Of a DNA stretch of 64,000 bases, positions 8,283 to 16,531 are shown in pieces. The notes under the pieces are model-generated. The model made no database searches, had not been told where the DNA came from, and was given only the letters and a program-made list of their open reading frames with translations. Position numbers and translations under genes: made by a program. The DNA is from JACXVD01 sp020446665 (GTDB taxonomy: Bacteria; Pseudomonadota; Alphaproteobacteria; Sphingomonadales; Sphingomonadaceae). Each line of letters begins with the position of its first letter. Position 1 is the first letter of the stretch. The stretch spans positions 141,043-205,042 of the forward strand of contig JAWKXQ010000003.1 of assembly GCA_041396905.1 (NCBI GenBank), written 5' to 3'.

Positions 8283-9541
8283 TACCCCTTCACCCAGCGC
8301 GCAATGAAGAACCCGTCCAGCCCGCCTTGATCAGGCAACTGGCCGGGATGCGTGCGCAGCCAGCCCTCTGCCATGGGGGCAAGGCCTGCAGGTAACTCCT
8401 CCGCGCGGATCGGGGACCGAGTGAGCGCGACGCTTTCGGCCTGTGCTTCGCCCTCTGCCGCTTCCAGCGAGCAGACCGCGTAGACCAGCACCCCGCCCGG
8501 CTTGAGCCAGCCAATGGCCCGTTCCAGCAGCGCGGCTTGCAGCTCCGCCATTTCCTCGATCTGGCGGGCACCAATGCGGTGGAGCACATCAGGATGGCGG
8601 CGGCAGGTGCCCGTGGCGGTACAGGGCGCATCGAGCAGGATCGCATCGAATGGCATCTCCGGCTCCCATTTGAAGGCATCGGCCACCACCACCTCTGCCT
8701 CCAGCCCGGTGCGGGCGAGATTGCGGCGCATGCGTTCGCTACGGCGCTGGCTGATATCGAGCGCGGTGACCTGCCAGCCCGCAGCGGCCAGCGCCATGGT
8801 CTTGCCGCCCGGCGCAGCGCACAGATCAAGCACCCGCTTGCCCTCACCCGCTCCCAGCAAGGAAGCGGGCAGTTGCGCGGCGAGATCCTGCACCCACCAT
8901 GCGCCTTCGCGATAACCGGGCAGATCCTCCACCCGCTCCCCGCGCGGCAGGCGCAGATGACCGGGACGCAGCGAGACGCCGCCCAGTTGCTCCGCCCAGT
9001 GCGCGGTTTGCTCAGCATCGCGCAGGGCCAGGTCGAGCGGCGGCGGCGCGATCAGTCCAGTGGCAATATCCTGCGTCCGTTCACCCCAGCGTTCCGCCAC
9101 ACGGGCTGGCAAGGTCGGGACAGGGGGAAGCTGCGGCTCCTGCTTTACCAGCGTGGAAAACACGCCATGCGCCAGCCGCCTTGGCCCACCACTGAGCAGG
9201 GGCAATCCGGTGGCGATCACCGCATGCGGCGGCGTTTCCAGCCGCAGCCAGCCCGCCAGCATCAGCCGCAGCACCATGCGCGGTTTTGCATCCTCTGGCA
9301 GCGGCTGCTGCATCGCGCTGTCAATCAGCGCGTCGAGATCAGTCATCCAGCGCAGCACTTCGCCCGCCAGCGCGCGTGCAAGCCCCTTGTCCGCAGCCCC
9401 GGCAAGATCGCGCAAGGCGGCCTTCTCTGCCTGGTCGAGCGTCTCCCCCCGGCGCAGCACCGCATCGAGCAGCCGCATCGCTGCAAGGCGCGCGGGTTCT
9501 CCGGGAATGGCGGCAGGCTTGCTGGAACGTTGTCGATTCAT
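8282..9541 (-). CDS. rsmB: 16S rRNA (cytosine-C5)-methyltransferase, RsmB family
   Basis: The 419-residue length is typical. The N-terminal third is a NusB-like RNA-binding domain. The SAM-binding motif LDLCAAPGGKT is near residue 238, motif IV DAPCTATGTCRRHPD near 303, and motif VI VYAVCSLE near 355. The cysteines of the last two motifs are the catalytic pair of RNA m5C methyltransferases. RsmB methylates C967 of 16S rRNA. It is divergent from the DUF1674 gene and intact, unlike msrA just across the repeat. Confidence 0.93.
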   Translation of the reverse strand: MNRQRSSKPAAIPGEPARLAAMRLLDAVLRRGETLDQAEKAALRDLAGAADKGLARALAGEVLRWMTDLDALIDSAMQQPLPEDAKPRMVLRLMLAGWLRLETPPHAVIATGLPLLSGGPRRLAHGVFSTLVKQEPQLPPVPTLPARVAERWGERTQDIATGLIAPPPLDLALRDAEQTAHWAEQLGGVSLRPGHLRLPRGERVEDLPGYREGAWWVQDLAAQLPASLLGAGEGKRVLDLCAAPGGKTMALAAAGWQVTALDISQRRSERMRRNLARTGLEAEVVVADAFKWEPEMPFDAILLDAPCTATGTCRRHPDVLHRIGARQIEEMAELQAALLERAIGWLKPGGVLVYAVCSLEAAEGEAQAESVALTRSPIRAEELPAGLAPMAEGWLRTHPGQLPDQGGLDGFFIARWVKG

Positions 9542-9595
9542 CCGCGCCGCTTACGCAGCATTGCAACCAAAGGCCAGCGCGCGCATTATAGGTAC

Positions 9596-9766
9596 ATGAC
9601 CGAACACAAATCCAAACGGCCCGCCGATTTCGTGAAGCCTGCCCATTGGACCAATGAACCCTTGCCAGAACCCAAGGCGGCAGACCCGAAGGAAGAAGAC
9701 CCCGACGGCCTTTCCCCGACGCGCTATGGCGACTGGGTGCGGAACGGGATTGCCGTGGATTTTTGA
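9596..9766 (+). CDS. DUF1674 protein (SDHAF4-like succinate dehydrogenase assembly factor)
   Basis: A 56-residue protein starting at ATG 9596 and ending GDWVRNGIAVDF. The C-terminal block (EDPDGLSPTRYGDWVRNGIAVDF-type) is the signature of DUF1674, the family that includes eukaryotic SDHAF4. That protein binds flavinated SdhA before complex II assembly. No sdh genes are in the window. The role is by family analogy only. Confidence 0.82.
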   Translation: MTEHKSKRPADFVKPAHWTNEPLPEPKAADPKEEDPDGLSPTRYGDWVRNGIAVDF

Positions 9767-9804
9767 TTGATCGGCGTTTGCGCGTCCAGTCTAGGGACAG
9801 GACC

Positions 9805-11754
9805 CTAGATCGCCGCGCGCTTTGGCTCCGCAAGGTTCACCACCCGGTCGGCCTTGCGATCATTGGCGAGCAATTGCTTGAGCGCAGCGCCATCCATCGG
9901 ACGGCCAAAATAGAAACCCTGCACGGATTGCGCACCGACACGCTTGGCAGCGAGCAGTTCCAGTTCGGTTTCGATCCCCTCCAGCAGGCAATGCACATCC
10001 AGCGTGCGGGCCATTCCGGTAAGTGAGTACAGGACTTTCTCCGTCATCGGATCGCCGAGATCCTGCATGAAGGCACGGTCCACCTTGAGCTTGCTGATCG
10101 GGAGCGAGCGCAAATAACTGAAATTGGAATAGCCAGTCCCGAAGTCGTCCAGCGATAGCGGGTGCCCACGCGCCGCCAGCCGGTGCAGATTCTGGCTCGC
10201 CCGCGCCGTATCCGGCATCATCGCGGTTTCCGTAATCTCGAATTCAAGCAGTTCAGGCGGCACTTTGCTCTGGGCCACGATCGCCATCACTTGCTCGATC
10301 ACCTGATCTGACATCAAATCATGACCTGAAAGATTTACAGAAAGCGGAACCGGATCGTCCCAGGATTCGATAAAGGCAAGCGACTTGGCAAGCACTGCCA
10401 CAGTGATCCGCGAAATCAGGCCGCAATCCTCCGCGATCTTGATAAAGCGGTTCGGCCCGACCTGCCCGATGGAGGGGCTGTGCCAGCGTGCCAGTGCTTC
10501 CGCGGATACGATACGCCCGAGGCCCAGGTCGAATTGCGGCTGGAACAGCAGCTCGATCTCGTCAGCGAAGCTGGCCACACGCAGGGATTGCTCCACCTTG
10601 AAGCGCAGCGCAGCGTCTTCGGCATGTTCCTCACGGAACACGACCACCCGGTTCTTGCCATCACGCTTGGCACGCAACAGCGCGTAGTCCGCGTTGCGGA
10701 TCATGCTGTTGTCACTCGCTCCGGCTTCGAGCAAATGGCAGCCAAGAGACGCGGATATCTGGATCAGGCGATCCTCGATCAGGTAGGTCTCCGCCACGGC
10801 TTCAAGCAATGACTGGCTCCATCGCTCTATACCGGCGGCATCTTCGTCGGAGGCCAGGATGATGTTGAATTCATCACCCCCCATGCGGCTGGCGAAAGCT
10901 TCCTGTCCGCAATGATCGCGCAGCCGTTTGGCCACGGCCTGCAATAACGCGTCGCCGATCAGGTGGCCGTAATTGTCGTTCACCGCCTTGAAACCGTCGA
11001 GGTCGAGCAGCACCAGCCAGTGTCCGACATCCCTGGCAACCAGGTCCTTGCGCAACTGAAGTTCGCGGAAGAAGGCACGGCGGTTGGGCAGGCCCGTGAG
11101 GCTATCAGACAGCGATTCCAGGTGCATTTCCCGGCTGCGCTTTTCCGCGCTGGCCAGCCGCCCTTCCGCTTCTGTCCGGGCCATCACCGCCAGCCCGATC
11201 ACCCGCCGCAAGTAATAGGCGATGGCGACAGAACTAAGGGCAGCGGCAAAGGCGACAAAGCCCCATGTTACCATATCAGCCGGAGTGCGGGCGCTGATGA
11301 CCCAGAACAGGCAAGCCAGCGCAACGGTGATGGAAGCCAGCCCTTGCCTGAGGCTGATGCTGGCAAAGGCGAAAATCATCGCCATCATCACGAAATAGAC
11401 CAGCTTGGCCGCGTGATAGTCAATTGTCAGCGCCGCCATCACATTGGCGAGGATCAGCAAGTTGACGAGGCTGATCAGCCCTTCCATCGCGCCCATCTTC
11501 ATCGCTGAGCGCAGCCGGTACCAAGCTGCTATGGCCACAAGGCAGGCCGTGGTGGATGCAGTGACCATGGTGACCAGTTCGAACCCGGTCAGTGTCAGCA
11601 TATGGCCCGGAGTCATAAGCCCGTAATAGGCCGCAACCACCAGAAAATAGCCCCGCATAATCGGCAGATAAACTTGCGCCAGCGCCTGGGAGCGTGCGCG
11701 GGGTAGGGACCAGGCCTTGAACAGCATTCTTGCGTGCGGTTTGAACCACTCCAT
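9805..11754 (-). CDS. membrane GGDEF-EAL cyclic-di-GMP protein
   Basis: The 649-residue protein has an N-terminal membrane region of about 190 residues with roughly six to seven hydrophobic segments. A GGDEF domain follows (RMGGDEFNIILAS near residue 300) with an intact GGDEF loop, then an EAL domain with an exact EAL signature (SAEALARWHSP). The phosphodiesterase residues SVNLSGHD, EITET, DDFGTGYS, KVD, LEGIET and QGFYFG are all present. Both activities are therefore possible. The membrane part may sense a signal but has no family I can name. It stands alone and ends with the acidic/basic tail AEPKRAAI. Confidence 0.93.
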   Translation of the reverse strand: MEWFKPHARMLFKAWSLPRARSQALAQVYLPIMRGYFLVVAAYYGLMTPGHMLTLTGFELVTMVTASTTACLVAIAAWYRLRSAMKMGAMEGLISLVNLLILANVMAALTIDYHAAKLVYFVMMAMIFAFASISLRQGLASITVALACLFWVISARTPADMVTWGFVAFAAALSSVAIAYYLRRVIGLAVMARTEAEGRLASAEKRSREMHLESLSDSLTGLPNRRAFFRELQLRKDLVARDVGHWLVLLDLDGFKAVNDNYGHLIGDALLQAVAKRLRDHCGQEAFASRMGGDEFNIILASDEDAAGIERWSQSLLEAVAETYLIEDRLIQISASLGCHLLEAGASDNSMIRNADYALLRAKRDGKNRVVVFREEHAEDAALRFKVEQSLRVASFADEIELLFQPQFDLGLGRIVSAEALARWHSPSIGQVGPNRFIKIAEDCGLISRITVAVLAKSLAFIESWDDPVPLSVNLSGHDLMSDQVIEQVMAIVAQSKVPPELLEFEITETAMMPDTARASQNLHRLAARGHPLSLDDFGTGYSNFSYLRSLPISKLKVDRAFMQDLGDPMTEKVLYSLTGMARTLDVHCLLEGIETELELLAAKRVGAQSVQGFYFGRPMDGAALKQLLANDRKADRVVNLAEPKRAAI

Positions 11755-11902
11755 TGGAAATACGCAAAAACCCTTAGCTGTAGTGGGTTAAATTGGAGTT
11801 AGAATTGGAAAATCCGGCCTTGGCGCCCCGAACTGGCACACAGAGAAAGGGGCCGGCCACCACCTGGCAACCGACCCCGTCTCCAGACCATAAGCGGCAA
11901 TA

Positions 11903-12613
11903 TTATTCGCCGAGATTGTCCAGCCTTTCACCGGGCATCAGCACATATTTCCAGACCAGCGCCCCGATTGCAGCGCCCACCAGCGGTGCCAGCCAGAACA
12001 GCCAGAGCTGACCGGAAGCGCCTGTCTCAGCAAAGAAGGCCACACCGGTGGAACGAGCCGGATTGACTGATGTGTTGGTCACCGGGATCGAAATCAGGTG
12101 GATCAGGGTCAGCGCAAGGCCAATCGCAATCGGAGCAAACCCTGCCGGGGCGACCTTGCTGGTCGAACCCAGGATTACCAACAGGAAACCTGCTGTCAGG
12201 ACGATCTCGATAATCAGCGCCGCCTGCATGGAATAGCCGCCCGGCGACAGATCCCCATAACCGTTGGAGGCAAAACCGCCTGCGCTCCAGCCTTCCTGAC
12301 CGGAGGCAATCGCATAGAGCACCACACCCGCCAGAACTGCGCCAGCTACCTGGAAAATCCAGTAGAGCGGCAAGTCTTTCCAATCATGCCGCCCAGCCAG
12401 GCACAGGCCCAGCGTCACCGCCGGGTTGAAATGCCCGCCGGAAATACCGCCCACGGCATAGGCCATGGTCAGCACTGTCAAACCAAAGGCCAGCGACACG
12501 CCAGCAAAGCCGATCCCCAGCTCCGGGAAGCCTGCCGCCAGCACCGCTGAACCGCACCCCCCGAAAACCAGCCAAAATGTACCGATCAATTCTGCAGATA
12601 GCCTGCGTACCAT
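11903..12613 (-). CDS. aqpZ: aquaporin Z
   Basis: A 236-residue six-helix water channel. Both NPA boxes are present (GGHFNPAVT near residue 62 and NTSVNPARSTG near 186). The selectivity-filter Arg follows the second NPA, and a His lies at FNPA minus one. I chose ATG 12613 (MVRRLSAELIGTF), preceded by GGGAGAGAGACA, over the longer frame. Monocistronic and divergent from the hairpin-containing region to its right. Confidence 0.94.
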   Translation of the reverse strand: MVRRLSAELIGTFWLVFGGCGSAVLAAGFPELGIGFAGVSLAFGLTVLTMAYAVGGISGGHFNPAVTLGLCLAGRHDWKDLPLYWIFQVAGAVLAGVVLYAIASGQEGWSAGGFASNGYGDLSPGGYSMQAALIIEIVLTAGFLLVILGSTSKVAPAGFAPIAIGLALTLIHLISIPVTNTSVNPARSTGVAFFAETGASGQLWLFWLAPLVGAAIGALVWKYVLMPGERLDNLGE

Positions 12614-12719
12614 TGTCTCTCTCCCGTCAATTACTGACGGCAAGGGAGACTAAGCGTTGTAGAAAGAGTGGCAAGTAAACTTGTGTCTCATCATTTCGTA
12701 TGAACCAGGCAGAAAGATA

Positions 12720-12750
12720 GGGGTCGGCTACCCTGAGGGTAGCCGACCCC
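12720..12750. terminator. strong 14-bp hairpin, terminator-like
   Basis: GGGGTCGGCTACCC and GGGTAGCCGACCCC pair perfectly around the loop TGA. There is no T tract after it on the plus strand; on the minus strand it is followed by TATCTTTCTG. It could end a transcript or be part of a small RNA. Confidence 0.5.
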
Positions 12751-12757
12751 ATCCCCC

Positions 12758-12931
12758 ATGGGACCACAGGACCCATTGCGACCCGAAGGGATGAGCGTGA
12801 CGCTCAACCACCCCGAGGGAGGAACATTCATACAAACCATCAAGACAGGCGGAGGTCGTCTCTTTGCGACTATCATTACGCCCGATATGTGCCGGTTATT
12901 TGCCCCCGGCAATGCACGACCAGCCCCCTGA
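12758..12931 (+). CDS. possible small protein, 57 codons, unrecognised
   Basis: An open frame between the hairpin at 12720 and the end of the gene-poor stretch. The part from MSVTLNHPEGGTFIQTIKT onward looks peptide-like, with alternating hydrophobic and polar residues. There is no clear ribosome-binding site, third-position GC is lower than in the neighbours, and no homologue comes to mind. Equally likely non-coding. Confidence 0.2.
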   Translation: MGPQDPLRPEGMSVTLNHPEGGTFIQTIKTGGGRLFATIITPDMCRLFAPGNARPAP

Positions 12932-13006
12932 CCGGCCATTGGTAACTATTTAAACCAAAAGTCGGACCGGACAAGTAAACAAGTGTCACATGAAACTGCT
13001 CCAAGG

Positions 13007-13816
13007 CTAATCGCGTGTCTCGATATTCTGCCACGGCAATTCACCGATCATTTTTGCCTTCAGGGCCTCGTCCAGCTCCCACACGCGGATCGCCGCCAGT
13101 CGCTCATCGACAGGCGCTTCGAACATAACGGACAGGTCAGGCCAGTCGTGCTTGCCGCTGCCGTGGAATTGCGGGCGACCCTGATCATCGAAAGTCTCGT
13201 TGTGATACCAACGCTCATCCTGCGCGACGACGACGAACAGACGGCCTCCCTGCGCATCAACACCTTCGACCATTACATTTCGAAGCCAGCTGAACATCCG
13301 CGCGCTGGGGCAGGTGCCGGAGGGGCGTGTCCACCGGATACCCGGCTCAACCACTTCGGGATCATCAGGCTTGAGCACGATCTCGGCATAGGTCTTGTTG
13401 CAGCTCAGCTCTGGCCCGGTATCTTCGACCAGCACGATTTCTGCCGGCACCAGCTTCAGGCTGCGAATGCCGGGGCGCGTGGTGCGCAGGCGGATTGTCC
13501 GCATTTCCCGGTCAATGGAGAGGAATTCTACTCCTTCCTCACGGATACGGGCTTCAATATCACCCTTTAGATAATCATCATCGGGCCAGTCGGCATCGTC
13601 GCTATAACGCAGCTCGTAGGTCGGGCGCGGTGTTCCGGGCAATTCCTCCGCATAGGGGAACTGGCCGAATACCATGTCGAGCAAAGGGGCATGGCCGGGA
13701 ACAGCGCCCGGTACTTGGGTCTCTTCCTCGCCGACCTTTTCCTGCGCCCATGACGGCGCAGCGAGCAGCGTCATGGCAGCCAATCCGGCGGTAAGGCGCT
13801 TTGCATTTCTAACCAT
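13007..13816 (-). CDS. exported protein of unknown function
   Basis: About 269 residues from ATG 13816 (an upstream ATG at 13825 is also possible). An N-terminal signal peptide (AAMTLLAAPSWAQ) is evident. The mature part has no family I recognise. It is acidic, with one Cys pair region (LSCNKTY, SGTCPSARMF) that may form a disulfide. It begins about 40 bases from the 3' end of rnpB and is on the same strand, so it may be transcribed by read-through from rnpB or have its own promoter in that short gap. Confidence 0.7.
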   Translation of the reverse strand: MVRNAKRLTAGLAAMTLLAAPSWAQEKVGEEETQVPGAVPGHAPLLDMVFGQFPYAEELPGTPRPTYELRYSDDADWPDDDYLKGDIEARIREEGVEFLSIDREMRTIRLRTTRPGIRSLKLVPAEIVLVEDTGPELSCNKTYAEIVLKPDDPEVVEPGIRWTRPSGTCPSARMFSWLRNVMVEGVDAQGGRLFVVVAQDERWYHNETFDDQGRPQFHGSGKHDWPDLSVMFEAPVDERLAAIRVWELDEALKAKMIGELPWQNIETRD

Positions 13817-13851
13817 GGGAGCCATCCTATCGCGGGCAGCGCTACAGGCAA

Positions 13852-14271
13852 GGTGCCAGGGGGCCTGTAAGCCGGGTTCTGTCCCGCCGACGGTATCCCA
13901 TTCGGGACCGTATCGACAGTGGCAGCCATTCATCTGGGCCACGGATTGCTCCGCAGCTCAAGCAGCCAACCCGGGCGGTCGGGTCCGAAACAGACCTGCC
14001 TTGAGCCGAAGCTCGCAGCGCGCCGCCCCTATTCGGCCTTGCTCCGGGTGGGGTTTGCCATGCGGAGACTGTCACCAGCCCCCCGGTGCGCTTTTACCGC
14101 ACCCTTTCACCCTTGCCTGTGCCCTTCTCGGGCCATCGGCGGTATACTCTCTGTGGCACTTTCCCTCGGCTTTCACCGGGCGGGCGTTACCCGCCACCCT
14201 TGCTTCGTGGAGCCCGGACTTTCCTCGACCTTCTTGACGAAGGACGCGGCTGCCCGGCCCCCTGGCGCGGC
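13852..14271 (-). ncRNA. rnpB: RNase P RNA, bacterial class A
   Basis: The minus strand holds the conserved 5' core AGGAAAGTCCGGGCTCC and the downstream core with GGGTGAAAGGGTGCGGTAA and CAGACTGTC-region pairing partners. The closing helix P1 is formed by GCCAGGGGGCC at the 5' end and GGCCCCCTGGC at the 3' end. The terminal ACAGAACCCGGCTTACAGGCC block is diagnostic. The length of about 415 nt fits alphaproteobacteria. The gene follows the amidase stop directly, so 5' maturation of tRNAs depends on a transcript that starts near or within the amidase gene. Confidence 0.95.
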
Positions 14272-14976
14272 CTATCTAGTCGTTCCGCGATCACGATCCA
14301 AGAGCAGCTGAAACAGGATTGCACGAATTTCGCCATCCACCTCGCCATCAATCAGTTCCGGACGCCAGCGCCGCTGGAACGCCTCCACCGCCTTGCGTCC
14401 GTCGGTAATGTCATAGCCAAAGCGTTCCAGCGCCAGATAGAAGGCCCCGTCATTGTCAAACGGATCGCCCAGTTCCAGCCGGGTCGGGCGGGCGAGGCAC
14501 AGGCGATGTTCGGCCAGCCGCTGCCAGGGGAACATCTCACCCGGATCCACCTTGCGCGCAGGGGCAACATCGGAATGGGCCACGACATTGGCGCGCGGAA
14601 CGTCATATTGCTTCACGATCCGGTGCAGCAGCGGCAACAGCGCATCGATCTGCGCCTCGGCAAAGGGGCGATAGCCCAGCGCATGGCCGGGATGGTCCAG
14701 TTCGATCCCGATACTGGCAGAATTCACATCCTTGTGCCCGCGCCAATAGGAGGCACCGGCATGCCAGGCGCGCTTTTCCTCTGGCACCAGACGAATGACT
14801 TCGCCTTCCTCGGTAATCAGGTAATGCGCTGAAACCTGCGCTTCCGGATCGCAAAGCCGCTCCAGCGCGCTCTCCATCGGCTTCATCTCGGTATAATGCA
14901 GCACCACCATTTCAATCGGCAGCGCCCGCTCGTTCCAGTTAGGACTCAACACCTCCCTGTGAACAAGCTCATCCAT
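14272..14976 (-). CDS. N-acetylmuramoyl-L-alanine amidase, AmpD/amidase_2 type
   Basis: A 234-residue zinc amidase that cleaves the MurNAc-L-Ala bond. Likely zinc ligands are His of VVLHYT near residue 27, His of VVAHSDVAP near 132, and the final Asp of KVDPGEMFPW (in place of the usual Cys/Asp position). No signal peptide is seen, so a cytoplasmic role in muropeptide recycling is most likely. Its start is one base after the chpT stop, so the two share an operon. Its stop touches the 5' end of rnpB. Confidence 0.88.
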   Translation of the reverse strand: MDELVHREVLSPNWNERALPIEMVVLHYTEMKPMESALERLCDPEAQVSAHYLITEEGEVIRLVPEEKRAWHAGASYWRGHKDVNSASIGIELDHPGHALGYRPFAEAQIDALLPLLHRIVKQYDVPRANVVAHSDVAPARKVDPGEMFPWQRLAEHRLCLARPTRLELGDPFDNDGAFYLALERFGYDITDGRKAVEAFQRRWRPELIDGEVDGEIRAILFQLLLDRDRGTTR

Positions 14977-14977
14977 C

Positions 14978-15640
14978 TCAGCCGATCATCCCGCTCATAT
15001 CCTGCGGCAGCACTGCGCCCAGCACCAGGGAGCCTTCATCCAGCACATATTGCAACCCGCCCCCGGTCTGCTGCGCCAACAAAGCCAGCATATGGGCGGC
15101 GGCAGTGCGGCTGGTGAGTTCGCCGGGTTCCAGTTTCCCCTCCAGCGCGCGCCCGATCACCGGATCAAAGGCGATCTTGGGGCCGGCAGCACGCACGGCA
15201 ATCTCGCTTGCCCCGTCACGGATTTCAGCGCCGATATCGAGCGTTCCGCCGCGCACCAGCGCATCAATCGCGATTTGCGCGAAATTGAGCAGCACCTTCA
15301 CCGCCGGTTTGGGCAATTCATGGCCGGGGAGCGACCAGTTGGCCTGTATCCGCCCGCTATCGCCCAGCAGGGCCATGACCAGCGCCTGCGGTTCTTCCAC
15401 CGGCACGCGGTCCCCAAATCCGCCCGCTGCACCGAAGGCAAGCCGGAAGAACTTCAGCTTGTCAGTGCTGATCTTCGCGCTCTGCTCCAGCAGTTCGAAA
15501 CAACGCTGGCGCATTTCGGGGTCTTTTTCATCCGCCAGCAGTTCCAGCCCGTTCGACAATGCGCCCACCGGGCTGAGCATGTCGTGGCACAGGCGCGAAC
15601 AGAGCAGGCTGGCAAGTTCAGTGGGATCGATATCATTCAT
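14978..15640 (-). CDS. chpT: histidine phosphotransferase ChpT
   Basis: A 220-residue protein. The phosphorylated His is in LCSRLCHDMLSPVGALSNGL (near residue 19), the exact ChpT/HPTransfase signature. The C-terminal half is a degenerate ATPase-like fold without ATP-binding motifs. In alphaproteobacteria ChpT passes phosphate from CckA to CtrA and CpdR to control the cell cycle. It is first in an operon with the amidase. Confidence 0.93.
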   Translation of the reverse strand: MNDIDPTELASLLCSRLCHDMLSPVGALSNGLELLADEKDPEMRQRCFELLEQSAKISTDKLKFFRLAFGAAGGFGDRVPVEEPQALVMALLGDSGRIQANWSLPGHELPKPAVKVLLNFAQIAIDALVRGGTLDIGAEIRDGASEIAVRAAGPKIAFDPVIGRALEGKLEPGELTSRTAAAHMLALLAQQTGGGLQYVLDEGSLVLGAVLPQDMSGMIG

Positions 15641-15768
15641 CTTGGAGCTGAGCTTCCTTAAGCGATGTCACACATGTCACAGTGTCCTGACGCAAAAAAT
15701 CCGCCATTGCACAGGGCCATTCTGGCAGGCTGAGCATAATGGGCAAACTTGCACGTCATAACCATGCC

Positions 15769-16467
15769 TTACGCTGCACAGACCGAGTAGGAAAGCGCTT
15801 CAAAGCCCTCTTCCCCATCTCGCCAGAAATTCACCCGGTCAGCGGCGATAATCGCCCAGATCCGGCCATCGCCCGCAGCCATGGCCCCGTCCGTCGCAGA
15901 TGGCTCTGCCCCGCCGACCGGATGGGAATGGTAATAGCCGAGCACTTGCGGCCCACCCTGCCGCGCCGCGCGATGGGCATCAATCAGCGCCTGCGGGTCG
16001 ATCTCGAAATGCGTTTCAGGCTGCGGGTGGACATTGGCGGCAGGCTGTATGGCAGTGATCCGCGCACCCTGCCCCAGCAACAGGCCGCAGCATTCGTGCG
16101 GATGAGTGGTGGCGGATTCTGCAAGGAGTTGGTCTACCAGTCTTGCAACCACCTCTATCCCCGTTCGCCCTGAGCCTGTCGAAGGGCCGCCCTTACTTCT
16201 CGCGAGGCGTGAGATTTCACCCCAATCCCCACGGATCAAAGCCAGTTTCTTCTTCCGCGACCAGCCCTTGATCTGCCTTTCAGCTTCAAGCGCTTCAATT
16301 CGGGTCGGGAAATCCTGTGACCAGGCCAGCTCAACGGGCAAATATTTGCGCGTAAACCCCTGGACAAGGCCGCTCTGGTGATCGGCAACGCGCCGCTCAA
16401 GATCATCCGTGTGCCCGGTGTAGAACACACCGCCGCGACAATGCAGAATGTAGGCCCAAAATGGCAT
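15769..16467 (-). CDS. GIY-YIG nuclease domain fused to a JAB/JAMM metalloprotease domain
   Basis: One 232-codon frame with two domains. Residues 1-90 are a small GIY-YIG domain (FWAYILHCRGGVFYTGHTDD, Arg of DLERR, Glu of EALEAERQIKGW). Residues 105-232 are a JAB/Mov34 domain with the zinc motif HSHP (GYYHSHPVGG), an upstream Glu in ECCGLLLG and a downstream Asp in SATD. The linker (GGPSTGSGRTG) is encoded by one copy of a 34-bp repeat whose inverted copy lies just upstream of the start. I infer that a GIY-YIG cassette landed in front of a JAB gene and the repeat removed both the nuclease stop and the JAB start (ATG may have become ATA at the IEVVARL point). A separate start for JAB at the GTG of EVV is possible. 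Confidence 0.85.
   Translation of the reverse strand: MPFWAYILHCRGGVFYTGHTDDLERRVADHQSGLVQGFTRKYLPVELAWSQDFPTRIEALEAERQIKGWSRKKKLALIRGDWGEISRLARSKGGPSTGSGRTGIEVVARLVDQLLAESATTHPHECCGLLLGQGARITAIQPAANVHPQPETHFEIDPQALIDAHRAARQGGPQVLGYYHSHPVGGAEPSATDGAMAAGDGRIWAIIAADRVNFWRDGEEGFEALSYSVCAA
16161..16194 (+). repeat. 34-bp repeat, copy 1, inside the GIY-YIG/JAB frame
   Basis: Begins CCGTTCGCCCTGAGC and matches, in inverted orientation, 16484-16517 with two mismatches. This copy lies within the coding frame and encodes the linker between the two domains. The core has GCCCT/AGGGC dyad symmetry. Confidence 0.9.
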
Positions 16468-16483
16468 AGGGCATCGCTAAAAG

Positions 16484-16517
16484 AAGGACGGCCCTTCGAC
16501 AAGCTCAGGGCGAACGG
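16484..16517 (-). repeat. 34-bp repeat, copy 2, between GIY-YIG and the RluD-like gene
   Basis: The inverted partner of 16161-16194. It sits 16 bases upstream of the GIY-YIG start (16467) and 14 bases upstream of the pseudouridine synthase start (16532), in the divergent promoter space. Together the two copies bracket the whole GIY-YIG module (about 290 bp inside). Confidence 0.9.
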
Positions 16518-16531
16518 ATAGAGGAGACGGA

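Larger units (their letters stand above)
12671..12990. repeat. pair of 20-bp imperfect direct repeats around a gene-poor stretch
   Basis: CAAGTAAACTTGTGTCTCAT (12671-12690) and CAAGTAAACAAGTGTCACAT (12971-12990) match at 17 of 20 positions. Between them lie a strong hairpin (12720-12750) and a 57-codon open frame, but no recognised gene. The layout from 12614 to 13006 could be a small insertion flanked by repeats, or two copies of an operator. Confidence 0.5.

Noticed and set aside
12691..12939. 82-codon minus-strand frame over the hairpin region
   Set aside because: Runs straight through a strong hairpin, has no ribosome-binding site and no protein-like pattern.
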